From Lewinellaceae bacterium (GTDB lineage: Bacteria > Bacteroidota > Bacteroidia > Chitinophagales > Saprospiraceae): 64,000 bases of DNA. A program made the position numbers and the translations under genes. Below, piece after piece: positions 47,755 to 57,339 of the stretch (positions are counted from its first letter, which is position 1; each line of letters begins with the position of its first letter). The notes beneath the pieces are model-generated. The model saw only the letters and a program-made list of their open reading frames with translations. It made no database searches and was not told the DNA's origin. Location of the stretch: the NCBI GenBank assembly GCA_016719605.1, contig JADJYW010000019.1:142554-206553 (forward strand), written 5' to 3'.

Positions 47755-49821
47755 ATGCGCAAACATACCCTGCGACGGCACGTTCCTTCGGTTGCCGGAG
47801 CATACCTCCGTACCGGTAAAATTGTTCGTCTGGCAATCGGGCTGCTCCTCCTCCTTCCTCAAATTGCATTTCCACAAGCACCCGAACGTCAGTCATATCT
47901 GGCGCACATTGCTGCCGCAAATGCAGCATTCCGGCTCAACGAACCCCTGGAGGCCAAACGTTGGGTGGCCGGTGCACCGCCCGCACACCGCAGCTGGGAA
48001 TGGCACTACCTGAACCGACTTGCCGATGCTGCCCAGCAAACAACGGTCCTTGACGGCGAAAAGCCGACCAACCTGGCACTCAGCCCCGACGGGAAAACCG
48101 CAGCACTTGCGCTGCCCAACGGTGCTGTCCAATTGTGCAATGCCCGCGATTTTCAGGCAATACACACCCTCGAAGGCCATCGGGCCGCCGCGTATGCCGC
48201 CGCCTTCAGTCCAGATGGAATCCACGTTTTTTCCTGCTCCCGCGACACTACCCTGCGCGCATGGGATGTAGCCTCCGGGCGCGAACGCTGGCACGCAACC
48301 ACCGGCGGAAACGGTTTTGCCTGCGTAGCGGTGCATCCGGACGGCAGGCAGGTCGCTTGCGCCTCCTGGTATCGCGAAAAAGAGCGCGGTGTGGTCGGGA
48401 TTGTCAGTCTGTTCGACGCCGCAGACGGCAGTTTGCTTTGGAAAACCGATTTCGGGGTCAAACCAATTCTGGGGTTAAAATTCAGCCCCGATGGCAGCCG
48501 GATTGCTGCCGGCAACTGGGATGGGCAAGTCGGAATCTGGCGCCTTGGCCAATTGGATGCTGCACCGCTCGTGGTGGACTATTCAGATCGGCGCGACTAT
48601 TCCGCTATTGATGATCTCGACTTTAGCCCCGACGGTAAATACCTCGTTTCGGCTACCAAATGTGGCGAACCGCGTATTTGGGAAACCGAAACCGGCCGGC
48701 AGGTAGCCGAGTTGCGCGGCCACCGCCAAGCAGTGATGACGGTGGCTTACAGCCCCGACGGCAAACTGGTCTTCACCGCCGGCGATGAAGGCGTTTTGCA
48801 TACCTGGGATGCAGCTACCGGTGTGTTGCTCGCCAAACAATTCGGTCATGCCGGGCGCATTACCCGCCTGTGTATCACCGCCGCAGGCAACGAAATTGTC
48901 ACGCTTTCCGACGATCAAACCCTGCGCCGCTGGGATGCCGCTGCCGGACTGGAATTTTCCGATCCGGCCGGTCGCGACAAATCCGTGTACGCTTTCGGGC
49001 TTACCCCTGACGGAAAAACGCTGGCCATGGGCGCCCCTGACGGCCATGTCTCTTTGTGGGATGTCGCGTCCGGGAAGATTACACGCCAGGTAAAATGTTT
49101 GCCGGAGGCGCTCAACGCGTTGGCTTTTAGTCCCGACGGCAGCCGGATACTGGGTTGCAACTGGGGCAAGGACGTGTGTATCTGGGATACTCAATCGGGC
49201 GATGTAGCGCTCCGGCTGGAGGGCCTCGAAGGCGGCAGTAGCGGTTGCGCGTACAGTCCGGACGGACGCTGGGCAGCGGTCGCTTCGCGCAAGAATTTTG
49301 TTTTTGTTTGGGATGCCCACACGGGGGTATTGGCCCACAAACTGGATCGGAACAGCGGCTGCTACAGCGTAGCATTTAGCCCTGACGGGCAGCAATTGCT
49401 CGCTGCGGGGCACGACGGGAAAATCGTCGTCTGGAACACATCAACTTTTGAAAGACAACTCGAATGGCAAGCGCACAAAGAGGGAATTTACAGCGTTGCG
49501 TTCTCCCCGGACGGGAGCCGGATACTTAGTGGCGGTGAAGACAAAATTGCCCGGATATGGAACACAGCGGACGGCGCGCTTTTGCACGAACTAAAGGGGC
49601 ATGCCCAGCGTATCTGGACGGTAGCATGGTCACCCAATGGCAGCCGCGTGGCCACGGGTTCTGCTGATTTGACTACTGCGCTTTGGGATAGCCGCACCGG
49701 CGAGCGGGTGTTAAGTTTGCCTACTCAAATTGCGGTGTACAATACATTTTTTTCACCGGATGGCAAGCGGCTCTACGGCAATCAGATGAGCGGGAAGGTT
49801 TGGGTGTGGCAGGGGGAGTAA
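47755..49821 (+). CDS. Secreted WD40 double-propeller protein
   Basis: A 688-residue protein with an N-terminal signal (LAIGLLLLLPQIAFPQA, around residues 26-42, after a basic stretch). An ~60-residue helical part (AAANAAFRLNEPLEAKRW) precedes 13-14 WD40 repeats recognisable by FSPDG in most blades (for example AFSPDGIHVFSCSRDTTLRAWD) and by WD at the blade end. It probably makes two seven-bladed propellers, for protein binding in the periplasm or at the surface. No effector, kinase or protease domain is attached. The 185-base leader upstream is AT-rich. It stands alone and is convergent with moxR; its partner is unknown. Confidence 0.85.
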   Translation: MRKHTLRRHVPSVAGAYLRTGKIVRLAIGLLLLLPQIAFPQAPERQSYLAHIAAANAAFRLNEPLEAKRWVAGAPPAHRSWEWHYLNRLADAAQQTTVLDGEKPTNLALSPDGKTAALALPNGAVQLCNARDFQAIHTLEGHRAAAYAAAFSPDGIHVFSCSRDTTLRAWDVASGRERWHATTGGNGFACVAVHPDGRQVACASWYREKERGVVGIVSLFDAADGSLLWKTDFGVKPILGLKFSPDGSRIAAGNWDGQVGIWRLGQLDAAPLVVDYSDRRDYSAIDDLDFSPDGKYLVSATKCGEPRIWETETGRQVAELRGHRQAVMTVAYSPDGKLVFTAGDEGVLHTWDAATGVLLAKQFGHAGRITRLCITAAGNEIVTLSDDQTLRRWDAAAGLEFSDPAGRDKSVYAFGLTPDGKTLAMGAPDGHVSLWDVASGKITRQVKCLPEALNALAFSPDGSRILGCNWGKDVCIWDTQSGDVALRLEGLEGGSSGCAYSPDGRWAAVASRKNFVFVWDAHTGVLAHKLDRNSGCYSVAFSPDGQQLLAAGHDGKIVVWNTSTFERQLEWQAHKEGIYSVAFSPDGSRILSGGEDKIARIWNTADGALLHELKGHAQRIWTVAWSPNGSRVATGSADLTTALWDSRTGERVLSLPTQIAVYNTFFSPDGKRLYGNQMSGKVWVWQGE

Positions 49822-49853
49822 TGTCAACTTATTCCCCCTGCCGAGAACCCGAA

Positions 49854-50819
49854 TCAGAGCAGTGCCTCCACGATGTTTTCCTCTGAAATACCCTCGGCTT
49901 CGGCCTTGAAATTCCGCACGATGCGGTGCCGCAGCACGAGATTGGCGATAGCCTTCACGTCCTCGATGTCGGGCGAGTACTTGCCGCGAATGGCAGCATG
50001 GCACTTGGCGCCGAGGGCGAGGTACTGGCTGGCGCGCGGGCCGGCGCCCCACGACAGGTAGTCGTTGGCTTCCTTGGCAGCACGCGGCGTATTCGGGCGT
50101 GTTTTGGACGTGAGGCTGACGCAATACTCCAGCACGTTATCAGCCACCGGGATTCGGCGGATCAGTTGCTGAAAAGCCTGAATTTCGGCGGCGGTCAGGA
50201 CGTGCCGGAGTGTTACCTCCCGCGAGGTCGTCGTAGTTTTCACGACTTCCACTTCCTCTTCGTAAAGCGGGTAGTTCAGCGGGATATTGAACATAAAACG
50301 GTCCAACTGGGCTTCCGGCAGCGGATAGGTACCTTCCTGCTCAATCGGGTTTTGCGTGGCCAGTACAAAGAACGGCGCGGGCAGGTTGTGCCGGGAGCCG
50401 CCCACGGTCACCACACGTTCCTGCATGGCTTCGAGCAGGGCTGCCTGGGTTTTTGGCGGCGTCCGGTTGATTTCGTCGGCCAGTACGATATTGGCAAATA
50501 CCGGTCCTCGAATGAATCGGAAATGGCGGTCTTCATCCAGTATTTCCGAGCCGGTGATGTCCGAAGGCATCAGGTCGGGCGTGAACTGGATCCGTTTGAA
50601 CTCCAGGTCGAGCACTTCGGAGATGGTGCTCACGAGCAAGGTTTTGGCTAAGCCCGGCACACCCACGAGTAAGGAGTGTCCATTGGAAAACAAGGAAATG
50701 ATAACGGCTTTGACCACCTCATCCTGGCCGATGATGATCTTTCCGATTTCCTTCGATAGGTCTTTGTAGGCTTGCGCTAATGCGTCAATAGCCTCAACGT
50801 CTGAATTGAACTGCGACAT
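49854..50819 (-). CDS. MoxR family AAA+ ATPase
   Basis: A 321-residue AAA+ chaperone-like ATPase. Walker A is LLVGVPGLAKT (about residues 50-60), Walker B IVLADEINRTPPKTQAALLEAM, sensor 1 FFVLATQNPIEQEGTYPLPE, and sensor 2 lies in the AAA lid (GPRASQYLALGAKCHA). MoxR proteins mature metal-binding or von Willebrand factor A partners, often encoded next door. Here no DUF58 or VWA gene is in the window, so it is an orphan. A minus-7 element at 50939-50946 implies a leader of about 110 bases. Confidence 0.92.
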   Translation of the reverse strand: MSQFNSDVEAIDALAQAYKDLSKEIGKIIIGQDEVVKAVIISLFSNGHSLLVGVPGLAKTLLVSTISEVLDLEFKRIQFTPDLMPSDITGSEILDEDRHFRFIRGPVFANIVLADEINRTPPKTQAALLEAMQERVVTVGGSRHNLPAPFFVLATQNPIEQEGTYPLPEAQLDRFMFNIPLNYPLYEEEVEVVKTTTTSREVTLRHVLTAAEIQAFQQLIRRIPVADNVLEYCVSLTSKTRPNTPRAAKEANDYLSWGAGPRASQYLALGAKCHAAIRGKYSPDIEDVKAIANLVLRHRIVRNFKAEAEGISEENIVEALL

Positions 50820-50938
50820 GATTTGGCGGTGCTTGTGTGCTTATGTGTCTGGATGAATAGAGCAGGTTTGCAGGGTTCGGAGGCGGCGGTAAAGGCAGCC
50901 TAACTCTTTTTGACCGGTATTGTTTGCCAAAAGAGGGC

Positions 50939-50946
50939 CAAAGGTA
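50939..50946 (-). promoter_or_regulatory. TAnnTTTG minus-7 element for moxR
   Basis: Minus-strand TACCTTTG in the gap between moxR and the LETM1-like gene. Confidence 0.4.
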
Positions 50947-50988
50947 CTAATTCGTCGGACGATTGCAATTGGTCGGGGGAGTTGGGTG

Positions 50989-51354
50989 CTACTCCGTTTT
51001 TTTCTCCGCCTGGAATACCTTTTTGAACTGGCTCGGCAGCAAACTGATGCGTTGCCCCAGCCAACGTTCGAGGGTGATGGCCAGCAGGGCATAACCTTCG
51101 GTAATGCCCGGGGCCGGCACAACAATGATGATAAAAAAGGGCAGAAAACGCGGGATATCCCGCAGCTGTTCCTTTGCCCGCAACAACTCCTCCGCGCTGG
51201 GTTGTTTGTTTTTCGACAGTAACAAGAGTTTGCCGGCGCCGTGTCGGACATACACATGCACCATCCGCTTCGTTTCAACCCCTTCCATAAAAAATGCCCA
51301 CAGGAGCATCCGCGGAAAACGAACGATACGCTGAAACTGTGTGCGGATGTACAT
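50989..51354 (-). CDS. Small LETM1-like protein
   Basis: A 121-residue protein (137 if started at the GTG at 51402, which abuts the OmpA stop). Residues about 65-120 (RDIPRFLPFFIIIVVPAPG then EGYALLAITLERWLG and LLPSQFKKVF) resemble the LETM1 segment with its hydrophobic helix followed by LLPSxF. LETM1-like proteins of bacteria are uncharacterised; mitochondrial LETM1 affects ion exchange and ribosome docking. The first ~30 residues are basic and hydrophobic (RIVRFPRMLLWAFFMEG). Same strand as the OmpA and frr genes upstream, so it may be in one transcript with them. The family call rests on pattern only. Confidence 0.5.
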   Translation of the reverse strand: MYIRTQFQRIVRFPRMLLWAFFMEGVETKRMVHVYVRHGAGKLLLLSKNKQPSAEELLRAKEQLRDIPRFLPFFIIIVVPAPGITEGYALLAITLERWLGQRISLLPSQFKKVFQAEKKTE

Positions 51355-51401
51355 GGTATGCGGGATGGAGGTGTTTGGGGGAAACGACGAATACGCATGC
51401 A

Positions 51402-52328
51402 CTATTTCTCCGGCACCTTGTTCGGGTTCAGCAGATCGTAAAATTGATCCAGTTTTGGGAGGATAATAATCCGGGTGCGACGGTTGGTTGAACGCCCCGC
51501 CTCGGTACTGTTGGTAGCCAGCGTATTGTACTCGCCCCGGCCGGCGGCAATAAGCCGATTGGGGTTTATGTTGTAGTTTTTTTGTAGCACCCGCACCACA
51601 GAGGTTGCCCGCTTGACGCTCAGGTCCCAGTTGTCGTCCATGCAGGCATTTTTGATGGGCACATTGTCCGTGTAGCCTTCCACCATGACCTCCAGTTCGG
51701 GCCGCGATTCGACGATTCGAGCGATTTTGCCCAGCACCTCATGGGCACGGGGCGTCAGGGTGGAGCTTCCGGTTTGATAGAGCATCTTGTCGGACAGGTT
51801 GACAAATACCACCGTTTTGTCCACTTTCACCTCCACATCCTGATCGTCTATACCGTCGCGAAGCACACTTTTCAGGTTGACGGCGAGGGCAAGGTTGATC
51901 GAGTCTGCCCGGGTTTTGGCGGCTTGCAGGAGATGAATGTATTTATCCTTTTTTTCCAGTTGGGAGAGTGTTTCCCGGATATTGTCATTGGCCGATTTGG
52001 ACAGCGTCGTCAGGTCGGTTACCTGGGTGAGTTGTTTGTCCCGCTGGGTCTGCACATCGGTCACCTGCGCTTTCAGGTCTTTGATCTGGTCTTCGCGCAC
52101 CTGGAGTGCGGTTTGGGCACCGCGCAGGTCGGCCTGCAACTTGAACCGCTCCTGTTCGCAGGCGGAAAGTTGGTTGGTCAGGCCACTCAGGCGTTCGCCA
52201 CACATACCCAGGTCCCGGTTGGCGGCATCGAAATCATTTTGCAGGGCAACAAACTTCTTTTTGCTAACGCAGGACGCCAGCGCCAGGCTCGCACAGAGAA
52301 AAAAACAAATCTTGACAGGGACACGCAT
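51402..52328 (-). CDS. OmpA family lipoprotein with coiled coil
   Basis: A 308-residue envelope protein. Lipoprotein signal FFLCASLALASC with Cys20. Residues about 25-140 are a long coiled coil rich in Gln, Asp and Lys (LQADLRGAQTALQVREDQIK). Residues about 175-295 are an OmpA_C peptidoglycan-binding domain: MLYQTGSSTLTPRAHEVLGK, VEGYTDNVPIK, NWDLSVKRATSVVRVL, RTRIIIL. The Asp of DNVP and Arg of RRTRI bind diaminopimelate in the family. It would tether the outer membrane to the wall. It sits 39 bases after frr on the same strand and 1 base from a possible GTG start of the LETM1-like gene. Confidence 0.9.
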   Translation of the reverse strand: MRVPVKICFFLCASLALASCVSKKKFVALQNDFDAANRDLGMCGERLSGLTNQLSACEQERFKLQADLRGAQTALQVREDQIKDLKAQVTDVQTQRDKQLTQVTDLTTLSKSANDNIRETLSQLEKKDKYIHLLQAAKTRADSINLALAVNLKSVLRDGIDDQDVEVKVDKTVVFVNLSDKMLYQTGSSTLTPRAHEVLGKIARIVESRPELEVMVEGYTDNVPIKNACMDDNWDLSVKRATSVVRVLQKNYNINPNRLIAAGRGEYNTLATNSTEAGRSTNRRTRIIILPKLDQFYDLLNPNKVPEK

Positions 52329-52367
52329 AGTGGTATGTTTTGAAAAAAATCGGGAAACAAGGAGGGA

Positions 52368-52928
52368 TCAGACCGTCATGATTTCTTTTTCCTTGGTGCC
52401 CACGACCTCGTCCACATGTTTGACGTACTTGTTGACAAGTTCTTGCAGGTCGTTTTCGGTGCGTTTGCCCAAATCTTCGGGCAGGCCGTCTTTCACTGCT
52501 TTTTTAACGTGGTCAAGGGCCTTGTGCCGGGCATTGCGCACACCAACCTTACTTTCTTCGCCGGCGTGTTTGGCTTTTTTTACCAGGTCTTTGCGGCGTT
52601 CTTCGGTGAGCGGCGGGATGGAAAGGCGGATGATCTCGCCGTCGTTGGCCGGCGTGATACCGAGGTTGGAGTTGATGATGACGCGCTCAATGGGGCCGAG
52701 CATATTGCGTTCCCACGGTTGAATGACGATGGTGCGTGCATCCGAGACCTGGATATTGGCCACCTGGCCGATGAGCGTGGGGCTGCCGTAGTAATCTACG
52801 AGAAGGTCTTGAACGATGGATGTGGAGGCTTTGCCGGTTCGGAGTTTGGTCAGCTCGTGTTCGAGGTGCTCCAGGGCTTTGTCCATCTGGGCTTTGGCCT
52901 CGGTCATTACTTGTTTGATGTCTTCCAT
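52368..52928 (-). CDS. frr: Ribosome recycling factor
   Basis: Splits post-termination 70S ribosomes with EF-G. The 186-residue product has the standard RRF length. Typical segments: LEHELTKLRTGKASTSIVQDL near residue 25, VDYYGSPTLIGQVANIQVSD, RTIVIQPWERNML, NLGITPANDGEIIRLSIPPL then TEERRKDLVKKAKHAGE. The usual upstream neighbour pyrH is missing; instead a phosphatase gene is divergent. The OmpA lipoprotein follows 39 bases later. Confidence 0.97.
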   Translation of the reverse strand: MEDIKQVMTEAKAQMDKALEHLEHELTKLRTGKASTSIVQDLLVDYYGSPTLIGQVANIQVSDARTIVIQPWERNMLGPIERVIINSNLGITPANDGEIIRLSIPPLTEERRKDLVKKAKHAGEESKVGVRNARHKALDHVKKAVKDGLPEDLGKRTENDLQELVNKYVKHVDEVVGTKEKEIMTV

Positions 52929-53147
52929 AACAGACTGGTTGATAAGAATAAAAAAATCGGGATGAAACGATTTCGGGGTGCAAATTTGGCAAGTTTTCCG
53001 GGTTTATCGGAACGGGGTGTCTGAAAATCTACGCAAGCCTGCGAATCGCCCGCCGAATTGTACTTGGTGCACACGGATTTTGGAAATGTGCGTACTTTTC
53101 GCACAAAATCGGATTGCTGCTCAACGGGCAGTGCCGCAAACCCATCC

Positions 53148-54395
53148 ATGCCGGAATTACAAGAAATAAAACGGACGCTGACCCGCATCGAAAAGTTGGA
53201 GCGCGAGGTCAACCTGAAACAGCTGCAGATCAACAGTCTGCTTGCTATCACGCAGGCTATCAACGAAAACGTGTCCTCGGACGGGCTGTTCAACATGTAC
53301 AATTCCTTCCTCCGTTGGGAAATTGGTATCCGGAAAATGGCACTTTTTTTCAAGGAATCGGACGGCTGGGAGTGTGTTACGTCACTTGGAGTGGACGAGG
53401 CTATGTGTGCCTACGACCTCAGTGCAGAACTGCCCAACTTCCGCTCGACGCGCGGACTCGAAAACTCCGAGCACCCTTTCATCCGGGAGTTCGATCTCGT
53501 AGTGCCCGTCATGCATAAGGATGAGCCTATCGCGTATGCTTTCATCGGCGGTTTTATGGACGAAGATGACGTGTACAACAAGGTGCAGTTTGTGACCACG
53601 ATCACCAATGTGATCGCCGTGGCCATCGAAAATAAACGACTGTTCAAAACCCAGTTGCGCCAGGAAGTACTCAACCGCGAGGTGGAACTGGCCGCCGAAA
53701 TCCAACGCACCCTGGTGCCATCCCGCCTGCCTTCCAGCAAAAACTACCAACTGTCCAGCATCTACAAACCACATTTTGCCGTAGGCGGCGACTATTACGA
53801 TGTGGTGGAGTTCTCGGATGGCAATATCGTGTTTTGTATTGCCGACATTACCGGCAAAGGCGTTGCGGCCGCCCTGCTCATGGCTAATTTTCAGGCCAAC
53901 CTGCGGGCCTTGGTCATGCGTTGCCAAACCCTGGAGGAGATCGTGCAAGAAATGAATGCCGCCGTGTTCCGCGTCACGCAGGGCGACCGGTTTATTACCC
54001 TTTTTCTGGCTCGCTACGATGTGGAATCCCGCACGCTGCACTACATCAACGCCGGCCATACGCCCCCGCTCTTGCTGAGCAACGGCGAGGCCGTCCCGCT
54101 CAAAAACGGCTGCACCGTGCTCGGCTGGATGCCCGAATTGCCCTTCCTCGAAATCGGCGGTGTTTGCCTGACCGACGAGGCCACGCTGTTCACCTACACC
54201 GATGGACTTACCGACGTGCTCAACGATGCCGGCGAAGACTTTTCCGAAGAAAAACTAACCGCATTCCTGCTCGCACGCACCGATCTCAGCGCAAAGGAGA
54301 TGAATGCGCAATTGCTCAAACACGTCGAGGCATACCGCCAACGCCAGGCCCTGCCCGACGACATCACCGTGCTGACCTGCAAGATGTTCAAATAG
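53148..54395 (+). CDS. GAF-like and SpoIIE-type PP2C phosphatase
   Basis: A 415-residue regulator. A short coiled coil (RIEKLEREVNLKQLQINSLL) is followed by a GAF-like domain (about residues 40-180; VGGFMDEDDV-like end GGFMDEDDVYNKVQFVTTI). Then the helix VLNREVELAAEIQRTLVPSRLP leads into the SpoIIE/RsbU phosphatase (about 200-415): GGDYYDVVEF with metal-binding Asp, FCIADITGKGVAAALLM, YINAGHTPPLLL and FTYTDGLTDVLN. Such enzymes dephosphorylate anti-sigma-factor antagonists in partner switching; no anti-sigma gene is nearby. The ATG at 53148 is chosen since earlier frame-open residues lack conserved features. Divergent from frr. Confidence 0.88.
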   Translation: MPELQEIKRTLTRIEKLEREVNLKQLQINSLLAITQAINENVSSDGLFNMYNSFLRWEIGIRKMALFFKESDGWECVTSLGVDEAMCAYDLSAELPNFRSTRGLENSEHPFIREFDLVVPVMHKDEPIAYAFIGGFMDEDDVYNKVQFVTTITNVIAVAIENKRLFKTQLRQEVLNREVELAAEIQRTLVPSRLPSSKNYQLSSIYKPHFAVGGDYYDVVEFSDGNIVFCIADITGKGVAAALLMANFQANLRALVMRCQTLEEIVQEMNAAVFRVTQGDRFITLFLARYDVESRTLHYINAGHTPPLLLSNGEAVPLKNGCTVLGWMPELPFLEIGGVCLTDEATLFTYTDGLTDVLNDAGEDFSEEKLTAFLLARTDLSAKEMNAQLLKHVEAYRQRQALPDDITVLTCKMFK

Positions 54396-54426
54396 CCAAC
54401 CCCGCTACCCGCCAAAATTTATACTT

Positions 54427-54915
54427 GTGAAAAAAGAACCGTTCCAGATATCCGTCAATGACCAGTATCAATTGGACATCCACCCGGAGGATGCTCAAAT
54501 GCTGGATGCCGTCCCAAACGGCCCCAATATGTTCCACCTGCTGGAAAATGGACAGGCCTACCAGGCAGAACTGCTGGATGCCGACCCCACCAACCGAACC
54601 TATACGTTCCGCATAGACGGAGCCAAATATACCGTAGCCATATCCGACTACTACGAGCGACTGGTAAAAAAACTGGGCCTCACCACCGTCGGCAGCCACA
54701 AGATCAATTCCGTGAAAGCACCCATGCCCGGCCTTGTCATCAGCATCCTCGTAGCGCCGGGCCAACAGGTGCAAAAAGGTGATCCGCTGCTCATTTTGGA
54801 GGCCATGAAAATGGAAAACGTGATCAAGGCAGCAGGCGACGGGGTTGTGAAAACTGTAGCCGCCCATACGGGAAAACCCGTAGATAAAGGGTTCACGCTG
54901 CTGGAATTCGAGTGA
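54427..54915 (+). CDS. Biotin carboxyl carrier (biotinyl/lipoyl) protein
   Basis: A 162-residue carrier protein. The C-terminal ~75 residues are a biotinyl domain with the biotinylated lysine in the motif LEAMKMEN. The upstream part holds AKYTVAISDYYERLVKKLGL then VKAPMPGLVISILVAPGQQV, like the carrier subunit of acetyl/propionyl-CoA carboxylase or the tail of such a fused enzyme. It begins with GTG at 54427 and ends two bases before the cyclase gene. No biotin carboxylase or carboxyltransferase subunit is in the window, so the complex it serves must be encoded elsewhere. Confidence 0.88.
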   Translation: MKKEPFQISVNDQYQLDIHPEDAQMLDAVPNGPNMFHLLENGQAYQAELLDADPTNRTYTFRIDGAKYTVAISDYYERLVKKLGLTTVGSHKINSVKAPMPGLVISILVAPGQQVQKGDPLLILEAMKMENVIKAAGDGVVKTVAAHTGKPVDKGFTLLEFE

Positions 54916-54916
54916 T

Positions 54917-57292
54917 ATGCGTCTGATTTTTCCTGTTCTCATCCTCTTTTTGGCTCTGGGCGGAAGCCTCTCCGCGCAGGGTTTGGATGATTTGGAACAC
55001 TCCATCTCGGAGGTGGACAACCTGCTGGACCGCGCCCGGAATGCCCGTTCGGACACGGACATGTTTGAAATGGCCAACCAAAGCCTGGCTATTGCCCGGG
55101 ATTTGCGCTACGACGGCGGTATTGCGCGGGCCTCCATTTTGTTGGCTCAGGGCTGTGTGCGGGCCAACCGTATCGAAGAGGCCCTGCAATTTTTTCTGGA
55201 AGCCGAGGAAAAACTGAATCCCGGCGGAGCATCGTCGTCACCGCTGGTACTGGATCGAAAAGCCCTGATGGAGGTATATGCCGGACTGGGCGATCTTTTT
55301 TTTCAGGAAAAACACAACGGCAATGCCCGACGCTACTACCGGCGCGTACTGGAATGGCGGCCCCAGGATTATACCACCATGGAAAAACTGGCGGATACCT
55401 ATTTGTATGACATGCAGTACGACAGCGCCGAAGCGGTGTACAAAGGCCTGTTGGTACATTTTAAAAATCAGGGCAAGTACCCCCGCCTGGTGCAGATATA
55501 CCAGAAACTGGCCAATGCCTACAACAGCCACGGCGATGCCAGCAAAGGACTATTTTATTACCTTGCTATCGAGGATATCATTGAGCGCCATGGCTACCCC
55601 GAAGAACGCGCCGTGATGTACAACAACGTGGGCAAGCAGTACGCCGTCCGCAACGATTACAAGCGGGCACTCGATTACTTCCGAAAGGCCGAACTCCAGT
55701 GCGAGTACATCAATTGCGACTATATCCAGGTCGTGTATGCCAACATCGGAGTGGCGCTGCACAACACCGGTGCTACCAGGACGGGAATCGAGTACCTCCT
55801 GCGTGCCGCCCGGATGCTACAGGTCGGCAAAGACTCGACTTCCCTGGCCAATCTGGAACACCTGATTGCCGGAGTGTATCTCAGCAATCACGATATTTAC
55901 AATGCGCAGGAGCACAACAACGAAGCCATCCGGTTGGCCGGCGCAACCAAACAGATGGATCTGCTCGCCAGATGCCACAGCACAGCAGCAGATATTTACT
56001 ACCAGTTGTACGAATTTGAAAATGCTTACCAGTCCTACAAGGAATACCTCCGGCTGGATCAGTCCATGCGCCAACAAGAGCAGACCCGCCAGCAGCGCAT
56101 CGAACAGCAGCGCTCCCTGCTCAGCGCCGCCGAAAGTCAGATCAAGTACCTCATCACCCGACAAAACTTCAAAGACCTCGAACTCCAGCAGGAGCGCTAC
56201 GACAAGGAGCGTCTGCAACTCCTGAATGAAAACCTGGAACTGGAACGCCAACGCAAGGAAAAAGAAGTTCGCCTGCTACAAGCCCAGAAAGATGCCGCAC
56301 AGTCCAACTTCCGGGAACAGACCTTGCTGGCGTTGCAAGCACGCGATCAGCTCCGAATCGAAGCCCAGCGCGCCGAAGCCGAAAAGACCGAGCTGCTCAT
56401 CGAGGGGTTGCGCCAGCAAGAACAGATCACACTCGTACAACGCCAGGCCGACAGTGCGCGCGTGGAGCAGCTCCGCTCGGACCAGGCCTTCCAAAAACGC
56501 GAGCAGGAAAACTTCAAACGCTTCGCCTACGGGGTGGGTGGCCTGGGGCTTACCATCGTGGGCCTGCTTGGCCTGAGCTGGTGGTTCGCCCGCCGATCCA
56601 GCCGGCGTATGGCTGCCAAAAACCGGGAAATTGAAGCACAAAAAACACAGATCGAAGAAGAGCGCCACAAGAGCGACCGCCTGCTGCTGAACATCCTGCC
56701 CGGCGAAGTCGCACAGGAATTGCGTGCCCACGGCTACGCCACGCCCCGGTTTTATGAGGCCGCCACAGTCGTATTCACCGACTTCCTCAACTTCACCAGC
56801 CTGTCGGAAAAACTGACACCGGAACAACTCATTGACGAATTGGACACCTGTTTTCTTGGTTTCGATGAAATCTGCGAACGCCACGGTCTCGAAAAAATAA
56901 AAACCATCGGCGATGCATACATGTGCGCCGGCGGCCTGCCCCTGCCCAACGATACCCACCCCGTGGACGCCGTCGGCGCTGCATTGGAAATGGTGGACTG
57001 GCTGCGAAAGCGCAACCAGTCCAACCCCAACGCCGTGTTCCGGGATATGCGCGTGGGCGTACACACCGGCCCGGTTATCGCAGGGGTGATCGGAAAAAAC
57101 AAGTTTGCCTACGATATCTGGGGGGATGCCGTCAACCTCGCCTCCCGCCTCGAAGCGCTCGGCGAACCCGGCCGCATCAACATTTCCGGTGCTACTTACG
57201 AAGCCGTCAAACACCGCTACCGCTGCACCCACCGGGGCAAAAAAGAGGTGCACAACAAAGGTTTGGTGGAGATGTATTTTATTGAGGAGTAG
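54917..57292 (+). CDS. TPR receptor-type class III adenylate cyclase
   Basis: A 791-residue transmembrane cyclase. Signal peptide residues 1-21; periplasmic TPR array about residues 70-395; coiled coil to about 530; one transmembrane helix (GVGGLGLTIVGLLGLSWWFA, about 536-555); cytoplasmic class III catalytic domain from about residue 610. Metal Asp residues are in VVFTDFLNFT and KTIGDAYM; the Lys in IKTIGDAYM and Asp in YDIWGDAVNLASR match adenylate rather than guanylate specificity, with the transition-state Arg in NLASR. So it senses something periplasmic and makes cAMP (inference). Two bases separate it from the biotin-carrier gene. A Crp/Fnr gene lies 10 kb away in the window. Confidence 0.92.
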   Translation: MRLIFPVLILFLALGGSLSAQGLDDLEHSISEVDNLLDRARNARSDTDMFEMANQSLAIARDLRYDGGIARASILLAQGCVRANRIEEALQFFLEAEEKLNPGGASSSPLVLDRKALMEVYAGLGDLFFQEKHNGNARRYYRRVLEWRPQDYTTMEKLADTYLYDMQYDSAEAVYKGLLVHFKNQGKYPRLVQIYQKLANAYNSHGDASKGLFYYLAIEDIIERHGYPEERAVMYNNVGKQYAVRNDYKRALDYFRKAELQCEYINCDYIQVVYANIGVALHNTGATRTGIEYLLRAARMLQVGKDSTSLANLEHLIAGVYLSNHDIYNAQEHNNEAIRLAGATKQMDLLARCHSTAADIYYQLYEFENAYQSYKEYLRLDQSMRQQEQTRQQRIEQQRSLLSAAESQIKYLITRQNFKDLELQQERYDKERLQLLNENLELERQRKEKEVRLLQAQKDAAQSNFREQTLLALQARDQLRIEAQRAEAEKTELLIEGLRQQEQITLVQRQADSARVEQLRSDQAFQKREQENFKRFAYGVGGLGLTIVGLLGLSWWFARRSSRRMAAKNREIEAQKTQIEEERHKSDRLLLNILPGEVAQELRAHGYATPRFYEAATVVFTDFLNFTSLSEKLTPEQLIDELDTCFLGFDEICERHGLEKIKTIGDAYMCAGGLPLPNDTHPVDAVGAALEMVDWLRKRNQSNPNAVFRDMRVGVHTGPVIAGVIGKNKFAYDIWGDAVNLASRLEALGEPGRINISGATYEAVKHRYRCTHRGKKEVHNKGLVEMYFIEE

Positions 57293-57339
57293 ATTTTTTC
57301 AAACTTTGCGCCCCATTTTAACGCGCCTTCTACCCACCC

